Positions 8,652-17,618 of a stretch of 64,000 nt of DNA are shown here, one piece after another (the stretch's first letter is position 1; each line of letters begins with the position of its first letter). The position numbers and the translations under genes are program-made. The notes beneath the pieces are model-generated. The model saw only the letters and a program-made list of their open reading frames with translations. It did no database searches and had not been told where the DNA came from. Source of the DNA: Bacteroidota bacterium (GTDB lineage: Bacteria > Bacteroidota > Bacteroidia > Bacteroidales > UBA4417); NCBI GenBank assembly GCA_013376995.1, contig JACAAZ010000013.1, positions 70,645 through 134,644 of the forward strand, read 5' to 3'.

Positions 8652-10157
8652 TCAGAGGCCTTTAATCCTATTGATCCCTGATTTTGCTTTTTGCTGTATG
8701 CTGAAATTGTATTCCTCAAATTTCATATCCAGGCATTTCTGATATTTGGTGCGTGCTTTTTGATACTGATGCATGTTTTCGTAGATCATTCCAAGGTGAA
8801 GAGCTGAATTTGCTGCAAAATATGAAGGGTCATTTTCTCCGTTTTGAATGGTTTCGTCGTACCAGTGGATAGCCTCATCCTTTTTACCCCATTCATCAAA
8901 GATCCGCCCTTTCCTATAAGTTAATTCAAGCCTCCTGTCTTGATTGGAGAAGCCGTCTGATGATTCAAACTTACCTAGTTCCATTAAAGCTTGCTCATAA
9001 TATCCCCCATCGAAAAGCAATCTTGCCTTAAGCAGGTAAGGGTCAGGTTTGATGTGGAGTTCCGAGTCTTTAAAAGATTGCTTATCATTATCTACATTAT
9101 TATTCCCGCGAAGTTTAATTCGATCCATGTACCGGGTGTACATTTCCTGGTTATTCTGAAGAAAGTAGAACCATGCTATATGCTGGTAAGCTGAACGGAT
9201 GTAGTTCAGGCCCCTGAATTCTGCAACATATTTCAGGAGAGGCATGTTAGCATCCGGGTCAAGCCTGTTCAGTTTTGAAACCCCCAGCAAATAGTCAAGG
9301 TAATGAAACGGGTAGCTTGAGGATGAGGGATGATACGCTGACAACAGGCTAATTGCCTCGTCATTCTTCCCTGTTTTAATTTTCATACTGGCCAGGCAAT
9401 ACCTGAGCAAGGGACTCTCATTTATTAACTGGAACAAAGGAGGTTTACTAAATTCATTTTCAATATTGAGAATAGCATTTTTGTCACCGGAGAGATTCAT
9501 TGAAACGAATGAAAGAAAGAATGCTGCTTCGGGTAGGAGAAAATCAAATTGCCTGAACTGGGTGCAGGCTTTATAAGCTTGCCGGAGTTCAGAGAGGCCC
9601 TGTGGAATGGTTCCTTCAAAGTTAAGTGCCTTTACCGCCCATTGATATTTCTCAGGTACTGTACCAACCAGGGAGTGAAGCAGGCCAAGTCGCAACTTAT
9701 TCGGTACAAAATCCTGGAATTTACTGTCATTATCTTCCAATAATCTTCTTGCCCGGTCGATATCCAGGCCGGCAGAAATATACTCTCCGAATTTTACCCT
9801 TGCAAATCCAGACTGCAGATAAATATCTGCCTGGCTGTAAAGGTACCAGGGTGAGGAGGGATCCCCCCTGGCTAATTGCTGAAGACGGTAATCCCTTTTA
9901 TTGCGCAAGGATTCCAGGTCTTTTTCTTCTTCGCCGATCATTACGGTGAGGAAGTCAATATAATTCTCGAGGAGGAATGTAAGAGTATTTGAAGGATTTG
10001 ATTTTAGCTCGCTATTTATTATTGTTTTTGCATCCTTAAATTTTAGGGACAGAATCTCCTGGTATGCTTTCCTGCAATTGGCATCAAATTCCGTTGAAGG
10101 CATGACATCGCCAGGGAGAAGCAGGAATATGACGAACAGGATAGATAGCAGTTTCAT
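8652..10157 (-). CDS. Secreted tetratricopeptide-repeat protein
   Basis: A 501-residue protein with a signal peptide (MKLLSILFVIFLLLPGDVMPS) and mostly helical sequence. TPR units are clearest in the C-terminal third: ARLLFDGGYYEQALMELGKF, RKGRIFDEWGKKDEAIHWYD, ALHLGMIYENMHQYQKARTKY. Bacteroidota encode many periplasmic TPR proteins that hold cell-envelope complexes together; no particular partner is indicated. It is convergent with the GldB-like gene (27 bases apart) and separated from the upstream zinc-ribbon gene by a terminator. Confidence 0.7.
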   Translation of the reverse strand: MKLLSILFVIFLLLPGDVMPSTEFDANCRKAYQEILSLKFKDAKTIINSELKSNPSNTLTFLLENYIDFLTVMIGEEEKDLESLRNKRDYRLQQLARGDPSSPWYLYSQADIYLQSGFARVKFGEYISAGLDIDRARRLLEDNDSKFQDFVPNKLRLGLLHSLVGTVPEKYQWAVKALNFEGTIPQGLSELRQAYKACTQFRQFDFLLPEAAFFLSFVSMNLSGDKNAILNIENEFSKPPLFQLINESPLLRYCLASMKIKTGKNDEAISLLSAYHPSSSSYPFHYLDYLLGVSKLNRLDPDANMPLLKYVAEFRGLNYIRSAYQHIAWFYFLQNNQEMYTRYMDRIKLRGNNNVDNDKQSFKDSELHIKPDPYLLKARLLFDGGYYEQALMELGKFESSDGFSNQDRRLELTYRKGRIFDEWGKKDEAIHWYDETIQNGENDPSYFAANSALHLGMIYENMHQYQKARTKYQKCLDMKFEEYNFSIQQKAKSGINRIKGL

Positions 10158-10171
10158 AGTTGAAAAGTAAG

Positions 10172-10209
10172 AAAAAAAAAGAGAGGACTGCCGAAACAGT
10201 TCCTCTCTT
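10172..10209 (-). terminator. Rho-independent terminator of the nif3/zinc-ribbon operon
   Basis: Stem AAGAGAGGA (10179-10187) with TCCTCTCTT (10201-10209). On the minus strand the hairpin is followed by a run of nine T (the A-run at 10172-10180). It lies 20 bases after the zinc-ribbon gene stop. Confidence 0.88.
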
Positions 10210-10228
10210 GATTTTCAAAGTTGAGATA

Positions 10229-11092
10229 CTATATGTGCACGGTATCTGCCAATTCTTTATCAACAAGGATACGGCCGCAATATTCACAGACGATGATTTT
10301 CTTGTGAAGCCTGATGTCAAGTTGACGTTGAGGCGGAATTGCGCTGAAACAACCACCGCAAGCATCACGTTCAACACCAACAACAGCAAGACCATTACGT
10401 GCGTTTTTTCGAATCCTTTTGTAAGCGGTCAGTAGACGTTCTTCGATAAAGTGTTGTTGTTCTTCTGATTTATGTATGAGTGATTTTTCTTCCAACTCGG
10501 TTTCAGTAACGATATCTGAAAGCTCATTGCGTTTTATGTCCAGGTCATTCCTGCGATCAGAAAGAACATTCTGTGCAGCTTCAATCTCTTCGCGGCTGGT
10601 TGCCAATTGTGCAGTGAATTCACGGATACGCTTTTCAGCTAACTGGATTTCAAGGCTTTGAAATTCAATTTCTTTTGTCAGAGCATCGTATTCGCGGTTA
10701 TTACGAACATTATTCTGCTGTTCTTCATAACGTTTGATAAGAGTCTGGCAATCCTTGATGGAAATTTGCTTATCGTGAAGTTGCTTTTCAACAGATTCAA
10801 CTTCCTGGATATAGTTATCGACGCGGGTTTCAAGACCTGCGATTTCATCTTCCAGGTCTTCAACTTCAAGTGGAAGTTCACCCCGGACGATGCGAATGCG
10901 GTCGATCTGAGAGTCAATTTGCTGAAGGCTGAACAGCGCAACTAATTTTTTCTCGATGGAGATCTCAACTTTGTCAGAATCCTGACCGGGCTGTTGATTT
11001 GTAGTAGCGGAAGTACCAATTTCAGGGGCAGAAATGTCCACCTGGTTGGTATCTGTACTTGATTCAGCTTGTTTAGCAGAGGTTTTTGCCAT
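10229..11092 (-). CDS. Coiled-coil protein with C4-type zinc ribbon
   Basis: A 287-residue protein. Residues 1-45 are polar and low-complexity, about 50-230 are long heptad-rich coiled coil, and the C-terminus is a zinc ribbon with Cys245-x2-Cys248 and Cys269-x2-Cys272. This matches the widespread C4-type zinc-ribbon family (the Chlamydia CT398 / Helicobacter HP0958 type), members of which bind sigma-54, flagellar or secretion proteins. Function in this phylum is not established. It follows nif3 by 26 bases on the same strand, an arrangement implying co-transcription. Confidence 0.82.
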   Translation of the reverse strand: MAKTSAKQAESSTDTNQVDISAPEIGTSATTNQQPGQDSDKVEISIEKKLVALFSLQQIDSQIDRIRIVRGELPLEVEDLEDEIAGLETRVDNYIQEVESVEKQLHDKQISIKDCQTLIKRYEEQQNNVRNNREYDALTKEIEFQSLEIQLAEKRIREFTAQLATSREEIEAAQNVLSDRRNDLDIKRNELSDIVTETELEEKSLIHKSEEQQHFIEERLLTAYKRIRKNARNGLAVVGVERDACGGCFSAIPPQRQLDIRLHKKIIVCEYCGRILVDKELADTVHI

Positions 11093-11118
11093 GGGATAAT
11101 AGCGGGATTTATATTGAT

Positions 11119-12213
11119 TTACAAATAGTTAACCGGATTTGTAGGTGTTTTGGAAATCAGGAGTGCAAAGGTAGGAAATTTTTTATTTAACAGAGTAAAA
11201 ATCAGTTCTTTTGAAAATTGTTCACTTTCATAATGACCGACGTCAGCGAGGAGCATTTGTTTTTCGGGCAAGAAAAAATCATGATATTTAATATCACCAG
11301 TGAGGAAGAGGTCAGCACCGGCAGCTATGGCATCAGCTATCAAGAAACTTCCGGAGCCTCCGCAGACAGCTATTTTCTTTATTTTCTTATTGGGTAGCTC
11401 AGTATGGCGCAGGCTGCCCAGCGAAAGTGTCGCTTTTACAAATGCAAGGTAATCCAGCGGTTCCTGGGCGGCATCCAATTCTCCAATCATACCTGCTCCG
11501 GCATAAGGCATTTTATTAGCAAGTTGATAAATATCATATGCAACTTCTTCATAAGGATGGGAAGAAAGTAAGGCTGAAAGGATCTTTTTTTCCAGGAAAG
11601 CAGAGTATATTACTTCGATTTTTTCTTCCTGTTCAACATGCAATTTACCTTGTTCTCCAACAAAAGGGCTGGAGCCTTCAAGCGCCCTGAATGTTCCTCT
11701 TCCGGCAATGTTGAAACTGCAGGAATCATAATTGCCAATTGTTCCCGCTCCTGCTTCGAACAAGGATGTACGCACTTTATCGGCATGAGAGGCCGGAACA
11801 AATGTTGCAAGTTTTTTCAGCAAACCACCCATTGGCCGGAGGATCCGGGGATTCATGATTCCAAGCTTCCTGCATAGAATACTGTTTACACCCAAAGGAT
11901 GGTTATCGATATTTGTATGGAGGGCAATGATTGAAATGTTGTTCCGGATCGCTTCCTCAACCAGTCTTTCAGTAATGTTCTTTCCAGTAAATCGTTTTAT
12001 TCCTTTAAATACCAGGGGATGATGTGAAATAATAAGATCACAATTCCGGCTGATGGATTCCTTCATAATTTCCTCGGTAATATCCAAACAAATCAAGGCA
12101 CTTTTAACTTCTTTACTTGCATTGCCTATGATGAGCCCGGAATTATCATAATCTTCCTGGAGTGCAAATGGCATTTGTCCTTCAAGATAATTGAGGATTT
12201 CGGAGAGAAGCAT
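11119..12213 (-). CDS. Nif3-like dinuclear metal-centre protein (NIF3/DUF34, YqfO type)
   Basis: A 364-residue protein of the NIF3 family. Metal-binding motifs are visible: IISHHPLVF, LHTNIDNH, and GDIKYHDFF with DVGHYESE near the C-terminus. The length and the extra central domain (about residues 130-235) are those of the long YqfO-type form with a PII/CutA-like insert. Older annotation as GTP cyclohydrolase I type 2 is not reliable; the biochemical role is still debated. First gene of a two-gene operon with the zinc-ribbon protein, with its own promoter in the gap to lpxK. Confidence 0.88.
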   Translation of the reverse strand: MLLSEILNYLEGQMPFALQEDYDNSGLIIGNASKEVKSALICLDITEEIMKESISRNCDLIISHHPLVFKGIKRFTGKNITERLVEEAIRNNISIIALHTNIDNHPLGVNSILCRKLGIMNPRILRPMGGLLKKLATFVPASHADKVRTSLFEAGAGTIGNYDSCSFNIAGRGTFRALEGSSPFVGEQGKLHVEQEEKIEVIYSAFLEKKILSALLSSHPYEEVAYDIYQLANKMPYAGAGMIGELDAAQEPLDYLAFVKATLSLGSLRHTELPNKKIKKIAVCGGSGSFLIADAIAAGADLFLTGDIKYHDFFLPEKQMLLADVGHYESEQFSKELIFTLLNKKFPTFALLISKTPTNPVNYL

Positions 12214-12242
12214 TCTGCTTTATTTAATAATCATGAATTTTA

Positions 12243-12276
12243 CAAATATATACAGGAAGTTACAGAACTCTCACAA
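12243..12276 (-). promoter_or_regulatory. Promoter of the nif3 operon
   Basis: On the minus strand TTG (12276-12274), 23 bases, then TATATTTG (12250-12243), a perfect -7 element. The nif3 ATG is 30 bases downstream. Confidence 0.6.
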
Positions 12277-12294
12277 TTTTCGTATTTTTATGAC

Positions 12295-13362
12295 ATGGAA
12301 TTGCTCCGGTTTCTCTTATATCCGTTTGCAGTTATTTATGGATTGGTTGTTTTCCTGCGAAACAAGCTTTTCGATTGGAGAATACTTAAATCTCATTCTT
12401 TCCCATTCCCGGTGATTTCCGTTGGCAATATGGTTGCCGGTGGTTCGGGTAAAACCCCATTGGTTGAATACCTTATCAGGTTTTTAAAGCCAGGATATAC
12501 CATTTCCACTCTTAGCAGGGGGTATGGCAGAAAGACCAAAGGATTCAGGTTAGCCAATCCTTCAGATACAATCGATAAACTTGGAGATGAACCCTTGCAA
12601 TATTCAAGAAAATTCCCGGAAATTACTGTTTCAGTTGATGAAAGCCGCAAGCATGGAATCAGGCAATTGATGGCCGAAGTTCAGGGCCTTGAAGCTGTAA
12701 TACTTGATGATGCATTTCAACACAGGTATGTTAAGCCAGGCCTTTCCATCCTGGTAACAGATTATCATAAGATATTTACGCTAGATCATTTATTGCCCGT
12801 TGGCAAATTGAGGGAATGGAAATCCGGCAGTAAGCGGGCCAATATTATAGTTGTCAGCAAAACACCCCGTATTTTTTCCCCCCTGGTGAGGCGACAGTTA
12901 CTGGAGGATCTTAAGCCCCATGATCATCAGCTTGTATGTTTCTCCTTCATCGATTATGAAGATTGGATTCCACTTTATTCCCAGGGCTCTGAAATTGACC
13001 TGGAGAGCAGAAAAGTGACTACGATTCTGCTAGTTACCGGAATTGCTTTTCCTGCTCCGATGGAAGAGTACCTGAGGCCTTTCTGCTCTGACCTTATTAA
13101 GTTGGAATTTGGTGACCATCATAATTTTACAGATAAGGATCTCGCCTTAATCCGGGATACATTCCTCACACTTCCAACGCGAAAAAAAATAATCATCACC
13201 ACTGAAAAGGATGCAATGCGCCTGAAAAACCCTGATGCTGAAGCTATTTTGTCTGAGTTCCCATTTTTTTATCTGCCTATTCGTTTTAAGTTTCATCCCC
13301 AGGATAAGGAAGCCTTCGAACAAGCTATTGCCGCCCTGATGAAAAAGAAGAAATTGATTTAA
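12295..13362 (+). CDS. lpxK: Tetraacyldisaccharide 4'-kinase LpxK
   Basis: Phosphorylates the 4' position of the lipid A disaccharide at the inner membrane, the sixth step of the Raetz pathway. The 355-residue protein starts with a membrane-associated helix (MELLRFLLYPFAVIYGLVVF), followed by SVGNMVAGGSGKTPL, the P-loop, at about residues 42-56. LSRGYGRKTKGF and LDDAFQHRYV are further family signatures. I chose the ATG at 12295; the frame is open for 40 codons upstream, but those do not resemble LpxK. The gene shows that the organism makes lipid A. Confidence 0.95.
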   Translation: MELLRFLLYPFAVIYGLVVFLRNKLFDWRILKSHSFPFPVISVGNMVAGGSGKTPLVEYLIRFLKPGYTISTLSRGYGRKTKGFRLANPSDTIDKLGDEPLQYSRKFPEITVSVDESRKHGIRQLMAEVQGLEAVILDDAFQHRYVKPGLSILVTDYHKIFTLDHLLPVGKLREWKSGSKRANIIVVSKTPRIFSPLVRRQLLEDLKPHDHQLVCFSFIDYEDWIPLYSQGSEIDLESRKVTTILLVTGIAFPAPMEEYLRPFCSDLIKLEFGDHHNFTDKDLALIRDTFLTLPTRKKIIITTEKDAMRLKNPDAEAILSEFPFFYLPIRFKFHPQDKEAFEQAIAALMKKKKLI

Positions 13363-13366
13363 TGAG

Positions 13367-13399
13367 ATAGTATAAGCGTCTCTATCCCTGTTATACTAT
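13367..13399 (+). terminator. Hairpin after lpxK, possible terminator
   Basis: Stem ATAGTATAA (13367-13375) with TTATACTAT (13391-13399), immediately after the lpxK stop. The stem is AT-rich and there is no immediate T-run, so efficiency is doubtful. Confidence 0.4.
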
Positions 13400-13650
13400 T
13401 CAGGCGTTTTGATTTGACCGGTTTATCTTCAGAACTCTCAGATCTAAATGAAACTTTATCTACCCGAAATCATCATCCTATTATTCCAGATCATTGGCAA
13501 ACTATTGGCCCAGGTGGTTATTAATTAGGTATGTACGAATAATGGTTCAGGATTAAGGATGATGATGAACATGTATTGATCTTGCTTACAAGAAAGATAC
13601 AATTAAGATGAAAATATTATTTATTGAATGAGTGTTTAGGGCTAGGAGAA

Positions 13651-14529
13651 TCAAATCCTTATCAGCAGGTCTGCAATGGAAAAAGTTGCAAAGAGAAGGC
13701 TGGCAATCCCGTTCAGAGTGAAAAATGCCAGGTTAACTTTCGAAAGGTCATCCGGTTTAACAATCCAATGCTGATAATACAGAAGGAAATTGAATATGAT
13801 GAAGCCCACCCAGTAGATTGTTCTGAATTCACCTGTTATACCTGCGAATAGCAGGAAAACTGTTGTCAGGAGATGTAAAAGTAAAGAGAAACCCAGAGAT
13901 TTTCTTCTACCCAGAGCTACAGGAATAGACTTCAGCTTAAACTCACGGTCGAAGTCTTCATCCTGCAAGGCATAAATGATATCAAAGCCGGTTACCCAGC
14001 ACAGCACAGCCAGGGAAAGCAGGACCGGTTGGATACCGAAGTGGCCGCAAACCGCTAGGTATGCACCTGTAGGGGCAAGTGAGAGGCCTAATCCGAGAAC
14101 CATATGAGAAAGCGAAGTGAAACGTTTTGTCAGGCTATAGCCCAGGATTACCATGAGTGCAACGGGTGACAGGTAAAAACAGATTGGGTTGATAAACCAG
14201 GTAGCCACAATAAATAAAGCAGCATTTGCAAGGCAGAAAGCAAGGGCATATGAAGGTTTAATAATGTCTGCAGGGATTTCGCGCTTGGCTGTGCGAGGAT
14301 TCTGGCGGTCGAATTCACGATCAGCCCAGCGATTGAAGCTCATAGCAGCATTTCTTGCAAGGAACATACAAGCAATTACGAGAATGAAAATATTCCAACT
14401 TAGTATGCCTCCTTCCTGAACCGTTGCCATGAAGTAACCGATCAGGGCAAATGGCAAGGCAAAAACTGTGTGTGCAAATTTTACCAGTGATAAATAATTA
14501 CCGACCTTTGCTTTTACATTTTGTAGCAT
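13651..14529 (-). CDS. UbiA-family polyprenyltransferase
   Basis: A 292-residue integral membrane enzyme with about eight hydrophobic segments. The two Asp-rich prenyl-diphosphate motifs are visible: NRWADREFD (NxxxDxxxD) near residue 66 and DIIYALQDEDFDREFK near residue 184. It belongs to the 4-hydroxybenzoate polyprenyltransferase-like branch that in quinone-making bacteria includes UbiA and MqnP. Which quinone pathway it serves cannot be told here, because no other menaquinone genes are in the window. It is convergent with lpxK. Confidence 0.85.
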   Translation of the reverse strand: MLQNVKAKVGNYLSLVKFAHTVFALPFALIGYFMATVQEGGILSWNIFILVIACMFLARNAAMSFNRWADREFDRQNPRTAKREIPADIIKPSYALAFCLANAALFIVATWFINPICFYLSPVALMVILGYSLTKRFTSLSHMVLGLGLSLAPTGAYLAVCGHFGIQPVLLSLAVLCWVTGFDIIYALQDEDFDREFKLKSIPVALGRRKSLGFSLLLHLLTTVFLLFAGITGEFRTIYWVGFIIFNFLLYYQHWIVKPDDLSKVNLAFFTLNGIASLLFATFSIADLLIRI

Positions 14530-14549
14530 TCATGTTTTTTTTAATTTTA

Positions 14550-14557
14550 CAAAAATA
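14550..14557 (-). promoter_or_regulatory. -7 element upstream of the UbiA-family gene
   Basis: Minus-strand bases 14557-14550 read TATTTTTG (TAnnTTTG), 20 bases before the ATG. No clear -33 motif is seen. Confidence 0.4.
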
Positions 14558-14616
14558 TATAAGCTTCGATACCTATCGATAAGAATTTACATTTTCTATT
14601 GAGCTAATTATTTAGT

Positions 14617-15414
14617 ATGTCAAGAAATAATATTCGATTATTAAGAAGTTATCTTCGATATCGTGTTGGTTCCAAAACCAAGTATAAGATACATTCTCCT
14701 TTTGTCTTTGACCTGATAACCCAGGTTTTTGAGAGTAAGGTTGTTCCTGAGGTGTGTAATCAAATACGTTCATTGTACAGGGAGCAGTGCCGTAATTCAA
14801 GAGTTCTTGAAACAACTGACTTTGGCCAAAGTTCAAGCCGTATGGCATATATAACAGAATTTTTGCGGATTTCGGAAATTGCACGCACTTCTTCAATCAA
14901 AAAGAAATCAGGAGAGCTTTTATACAGGCTTGTTGAACACCTAAAACCGGAAACAATTCTTGAACTGGGCACCGCTCTTGGATTCAGTACACTTTATATT
15001 GCCAAGGCTTATCCTGATACCCATCTATATACCATCGAAGGTTGTGCTGCAAAGGTCGAGGTGGCAAGAAGCAATTTCGGACGGATGTCAGCAACGAATA
15101 TTGCTGTATTTACGGGTCGTTTTGACACTCAGCTTCCAAAAGTACTTGATAATATTAACAAGCTGGATTTTGTTTTCATGGATGGCCATCATCAATATCG
15201 CCCTACGCTTGAATATTTTAGCATGATCATGAAACATTCCCATGAAGACACCGTTATTGTGCTTGATGATATTCACTGGTCGACGGGAATGGAAAAGGCA
15301 TGGGAACTAATAAAGCAGATTCCGGATGTTACAGTTACAATAGACTTGAACCATATGGGAATCGTCTTTTTTCGGAAGAGCCTCAGCAAGCAGAACTTCA
15401 TCATTCGATACTAA
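14617..15414 (+). CDS. SAM-dependent O-methyltransferase-like protein
   Basis: A 265-residue class I methyltransferase. Residues 1-30 are basic (RLLRSYLRYRVGSKTKYKIHSPF). The SAM motif ILELGTALGFSTLYIA is at about residues 113-128, with the acidic YTIEG strand next, then FVFMDGHHQY and IVLDDIHWSTGMEKAW. These resemble the catechol-O-methyltransferase-like family (methyltransferase 24), including metal-binding Asp residues. Substrate unknown. It is divergent from the UbiA-family gene. Confidence 0.75.
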   Translation: MSRNNIRLLRSYLRYRVGSKTKYKIHSPFVFDLITQVFESKVVPEVCNQIRSLYREQCRNSRVLETTDFGQSSSRMAYITEFLRISEIARTSSIKKKSGELLYRLVEHLKPETILELGTALGFSTLYIAKAYPDTHLYTIEGCAAKVEVARSNFGRMSATNIAVFTGRFDTQLPKVLDNINKLDFVFMDGHHQYRPTLEYFSMIMKHSHEDTVIVLDDIHWSTGMEKAWELIKQIPDVTVTIDLNHMGIVFFRKSLSKQNFIIRY

Positions 15415-15472
15415 GCCCTGATTTCAGCGCGGTAATTGCAGTCAGAATCATACCATATCCTATTAACAATTT

Positions 15473-15507
15473 TTGACATATAGGTTGTGGAAGAACTACT
15501 ACATTTG
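15473..15507 (+). promoter_or_regulatory. Promoter of the ABC ATPase gene
   Basis: TTGACA-like start at 15473 and a perfect -7 element TACATTTG at 15500-15507, 23 bases before the ATG. The -33/-7 spacing (24 bases after TTG) is at the long end of what the phylum uses. Confidence 0.5.
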
Positions 15508-15530
15508 TTAGTTATTTTATTTTAAAGTTC

Positions 15531-16268
15531 ATGGATAAGGAAGAAATTATCAGGTTACAAGGCATCACCCGCACCTACAAGGTAGGAACTGAATCAGTAA
15601 GAGCCCTGCGCGAAATCACGCTATCGGTTTACCGAAATGAGTTTGTTGCGCTCATGGGACCTTCCGGCTCAGGGAAATCCACCCTGATGAATATCCTGGG
15701 ATGCCTTGATACTCCGACCAGTGGTGAGTACTTTCTGAATAAGCAGGATGTGAGCAAGCTGAACGACAATGAACTTGCCCGTATCAGGAACAAGGAGATT
15801 GGTTTTGTTTTTCAGACATTCAATCTTTTGCCCAGGAGTACTGCTCTTGATAATGTCATGTTGCCTCAGATCTATGCAGGAATTGCTAAAGCTCAGAGAT
15901 TGGAAAGGGCAACCCAGGTTATAGAAAGTGTTGGCCTGGCAGACAGGGCACATCATAAACCCAATGAACTTTCAGGGGGGCAGCGTCAGAGGGTGGCCAT
16001 TGCCAGGGCATTGGTCAATAAGCCCTCAATTATTCTTGCAGACGAGCCGACCGGTAACCTCGATTCCGTTACTTCAGTAGAAATAATGGGTGTGCTGGAA
16101 GAAATTCACAAACTTGGGAATACCATCATCCTGGTTACCCATGAAGAAGATATTGCAAGGCATGCTCACAGGATTATCCGCCTGATGGATGGGAAAGTTT
16201 CTGACGATTATACCAATCCCAATATAGTTACCGTTTCAACGCGTGGTGCAGGTGTTGAACATGCCTGA
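15531..16268 (+). CDS. ABC transporter ATP-binding protein (LolD/MacB type)
   Basis: A 245-residue ABC ATPase with Walker [11 protein letters not shown]-loop [11 protein letters not shown], signature [15 protein letters not shown], Walker [13 protein letters not shown] and the switch His in LVTHEED. The [19 protein letters not shown] region is characteristic of the LolD/MacB/FtsE-like subgroup that drives mechanotransmission or lipoprotein release rather than substrate translocation. No permease gene is adjacent, so the partner must be encoded elsewhere. Cytoplasmic, membrane-associated. Confidence 0.92.
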   Translation: MDKEEIIRLQGITRTYKVGTESVRALREITLSVYRNEFVALMGPSGSGKSTLMNILGCLDTPTSGEYFLNKQDVSKLNDNELARIRNKEIGFVFQTFNLLPRSTALDNVMLPQIYAGIAKAQRLERATQVIESVGLADRAHHKPNELSGGQRQRVAIARALVNKPSIILADEPTGNLDSVTSVEIMGVLEEIHKLGNTIILVTHEEDIARHAHRIIRLMDGKVSDDYTNPNIVTVSTRGAGVEHA

Positions 16269-16399
16269 TCCTGGTAATTGTTATGGGCCTGAGACAAGAA
16301 CCTGCATTCCAACTAAAACAAAAAGGCGTTACTTACTGTTACCAATGTCCAAAAAGCGGATAAATTGTTGGTTTCGATGGTAATTTCATATTAAAACAC

Positions 16400-16969
16400 A
16401 TGGAGAAAGAGTGGAAGATATACACCAAGACAGGAGATGGGGGGGAAACATCACTCATAGGAGGAAGCCGTGTACCTAAATTTCATTCAAGGATTGAAGC
16501 CTACGGAACTTTAGATGAATTGAATTCATTTGTCGGTTATTTGCGAGATCATTTAAGTGATGAGCATAGCCGGGCGACCCTGCTCGAGATCCAGGACAGG
16601 TTATTTACAGCTGAATCGTTATTAGCAGCAGATCCCAGTTTAGTCATTACCCAAAAGTTGCCGTTGCTTTTTGAAGAAGATGTATTGCGCCTGGAGCATG
16701 AAATGGATGAAATGAACAAGGCTCTTCCTGATCTGCATTCATTTGTGCTGCCGGGAGGGCATCCACATGTTTCACTTTGCCATGTGTGCAGAACAATATG
16801 CAGGCGTGCGGAGCGAGTTACCAATAAACTGGCATCTGAAGAAGAGATTGTTCATCCGGAAGTCTTGAGATATCTCAACAGGTTATCGGATTATTTCTTT
16901 GTGCTTTCGCGGAAACTAGCATTTGACATGCAAATTCGTGACAACACCTGGAAGGCTAGGATTACCTGA
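16400..16969 (+). CDS. Cob(I)alamin adenosyltransferase, PduO type
   Basis: Transfers the adenosyl group of ATP to cob(I)alamin, making adenosylcobalamin. The 189-residue protein has the PduO-type ATP-binding N-terminus YTKTGDGGETSLIGG with RVPKF, and the C-terminal CRTICRRAERV signature. Length is normal for the family. It suggests that the cell uses or salvages B12. It follows the ABC ATPase by 131 bases, and no other cobalamin genes are nearby. Confidence 0.9.
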   Translation: MEKEWKIYTKTGDGGETSLIGGSRVPKFHSRIEAYGTLDELNSFVGYLRDHLSDEHSRATLLEIQDRLFTAESLLAADPSLVITQKLPLLFEEDVLRLEHEMDEMNKALPDLHSFVLPGGHPHVSLCHVCRTICRRAERVTNKLASEEEIVHPEVLRYLNRLSDYFFVLSRKLAFDMQIRDNTWKARIT

Positions 16970-17025
16970 TGATGTACCTAATATAGAGAAATTTAAGTAA
17001 ATTTTCCACAAAATGCAAATGGTAC

Positions 17026-17055
17026 TTGATTATGAATTATAATAAGTTACTTTTG
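17026..17055 (+). promoter_or_regulatory. Promoter of the DUF2795-like gene
   Basis: TTG (17026-17028), 19 bases, then TACTTTTG (17048-17055), a perfect -7 element, 31 bases before the ATG at 17087. Confidence 0.6.
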
Positions 17056-17086
17056 CAAAAAATTTAACCCCCTAATATCCCGCACA

Positions 17087-17308
17087 ATGTACTGGACATT
17101 AGAATTGGCTTCGAGACTTGAAGATGCACCCTGGCCTGCAACCAAAGAGGAATTGTTGGACTTCTGTGTTCGTTCCGGTGCTCCCATGGAAGTAATAGAA
17201 AATCTCCAGGAATTGGAAGATGAAGGTGAAATCTATGAAAGTATAGAAGACCTTTGGCCTGATTATCCTTCAAAAGAGGACTTTTTCTTCCATGAGGATG
17301 AATACTAA
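17087..17308 (+). CDS. Small conserved acidic protein, DUF2795-like
   Basis: A 73-residue, very acidic protein (MYWTLELASRLEDAPWPATKEELLDF ends in FHEDEY). The WPATKEELLDFCVRSGAP and VIENLQELEDEGE segments resemble the DUF2795 family, small helical proteins widespread in Bacteroidota whose role is unknown. The short gene has its own promoter and its own strong terminator, so it is expressed as a single cistron, which argues that it is real despite its size. Confidence 0.82.
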   Translation: MYWTLELASRLEDAPWPATKEELLDFCVRSGAPMEVIENLQELEDEGEIYESIEDLWPDYPSKEDFFFHEDEY

Positions 17309-17317
17309 TCAAGACAT

Positions 17318-17341
17318 AGGGCGCTTAGGGCGCCTTTTTTT
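17318..17341 (+). terminator. Rho-independent terminator of the DUF2795-like gene
   Basis: Stem GGCGC (17320-17324) with GCGCC (17330-17334), five-base loop, then at least seven T. It starts 10 bases after the stop codon. Confidence 0.85.
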
Positions 17342-17409
17342 ATCCCATCACTTTACAAAGCTTTACCTTAAGAATTTCGCATATTCCTTTTTAAAAAAGA
17401 TGAAATTCG

Positions 17410-17450
17410 GACATTCTGTCAAGTTTTTTTAAACAATGCGACATACTGTC
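17410..17450. promoter_or_regulatory. Paired inverted repeats GACAnnnTGTC, possible twin operator
   Basis: Two near-identical inverted repeats, GACATTCTGTC at 17410-17420 and GACATACTGTC at 17440-17450, start exactly 30 bases apart, about three helical turns, with T- and A-rich DNA between. They lie in the 310-base gap between the DUF2795 terminator and secA, about 90 bases upstream of the secA -33 element. The layout fits cooperative binding of a dimeric regulator. The regulator and the target gene are unknown. Confidence 0.45.
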
Positions 17451-17540
17451 TTTGTTGTTTTTCACATGACCTTCATTATTCGAATTAGTCCAAAGCCTTA
17501 TCGATCTTGAATAGTTAGCATTTTCCACTGTTAATTCGAA

Positions 17541-17569
17541 TTTGTTTCAGATAAATTAGGTTACTTTTG
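17541..17569 (+). promoter_or_regulatory. Promoter of secA
   Basis: TTTG (17541-17544), 17 bases, TACTTTTG (17562-17569): a full match to the Bacteroidota -33/-7 consensus, 49 bases before the secA ATG. Confidence 0.65.
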
Positions 17570-17618
17570 TTATCTAAAGAATAGTCTTTGATTAAGAAGG
17601 TGAAATTTTTCCAACTAT

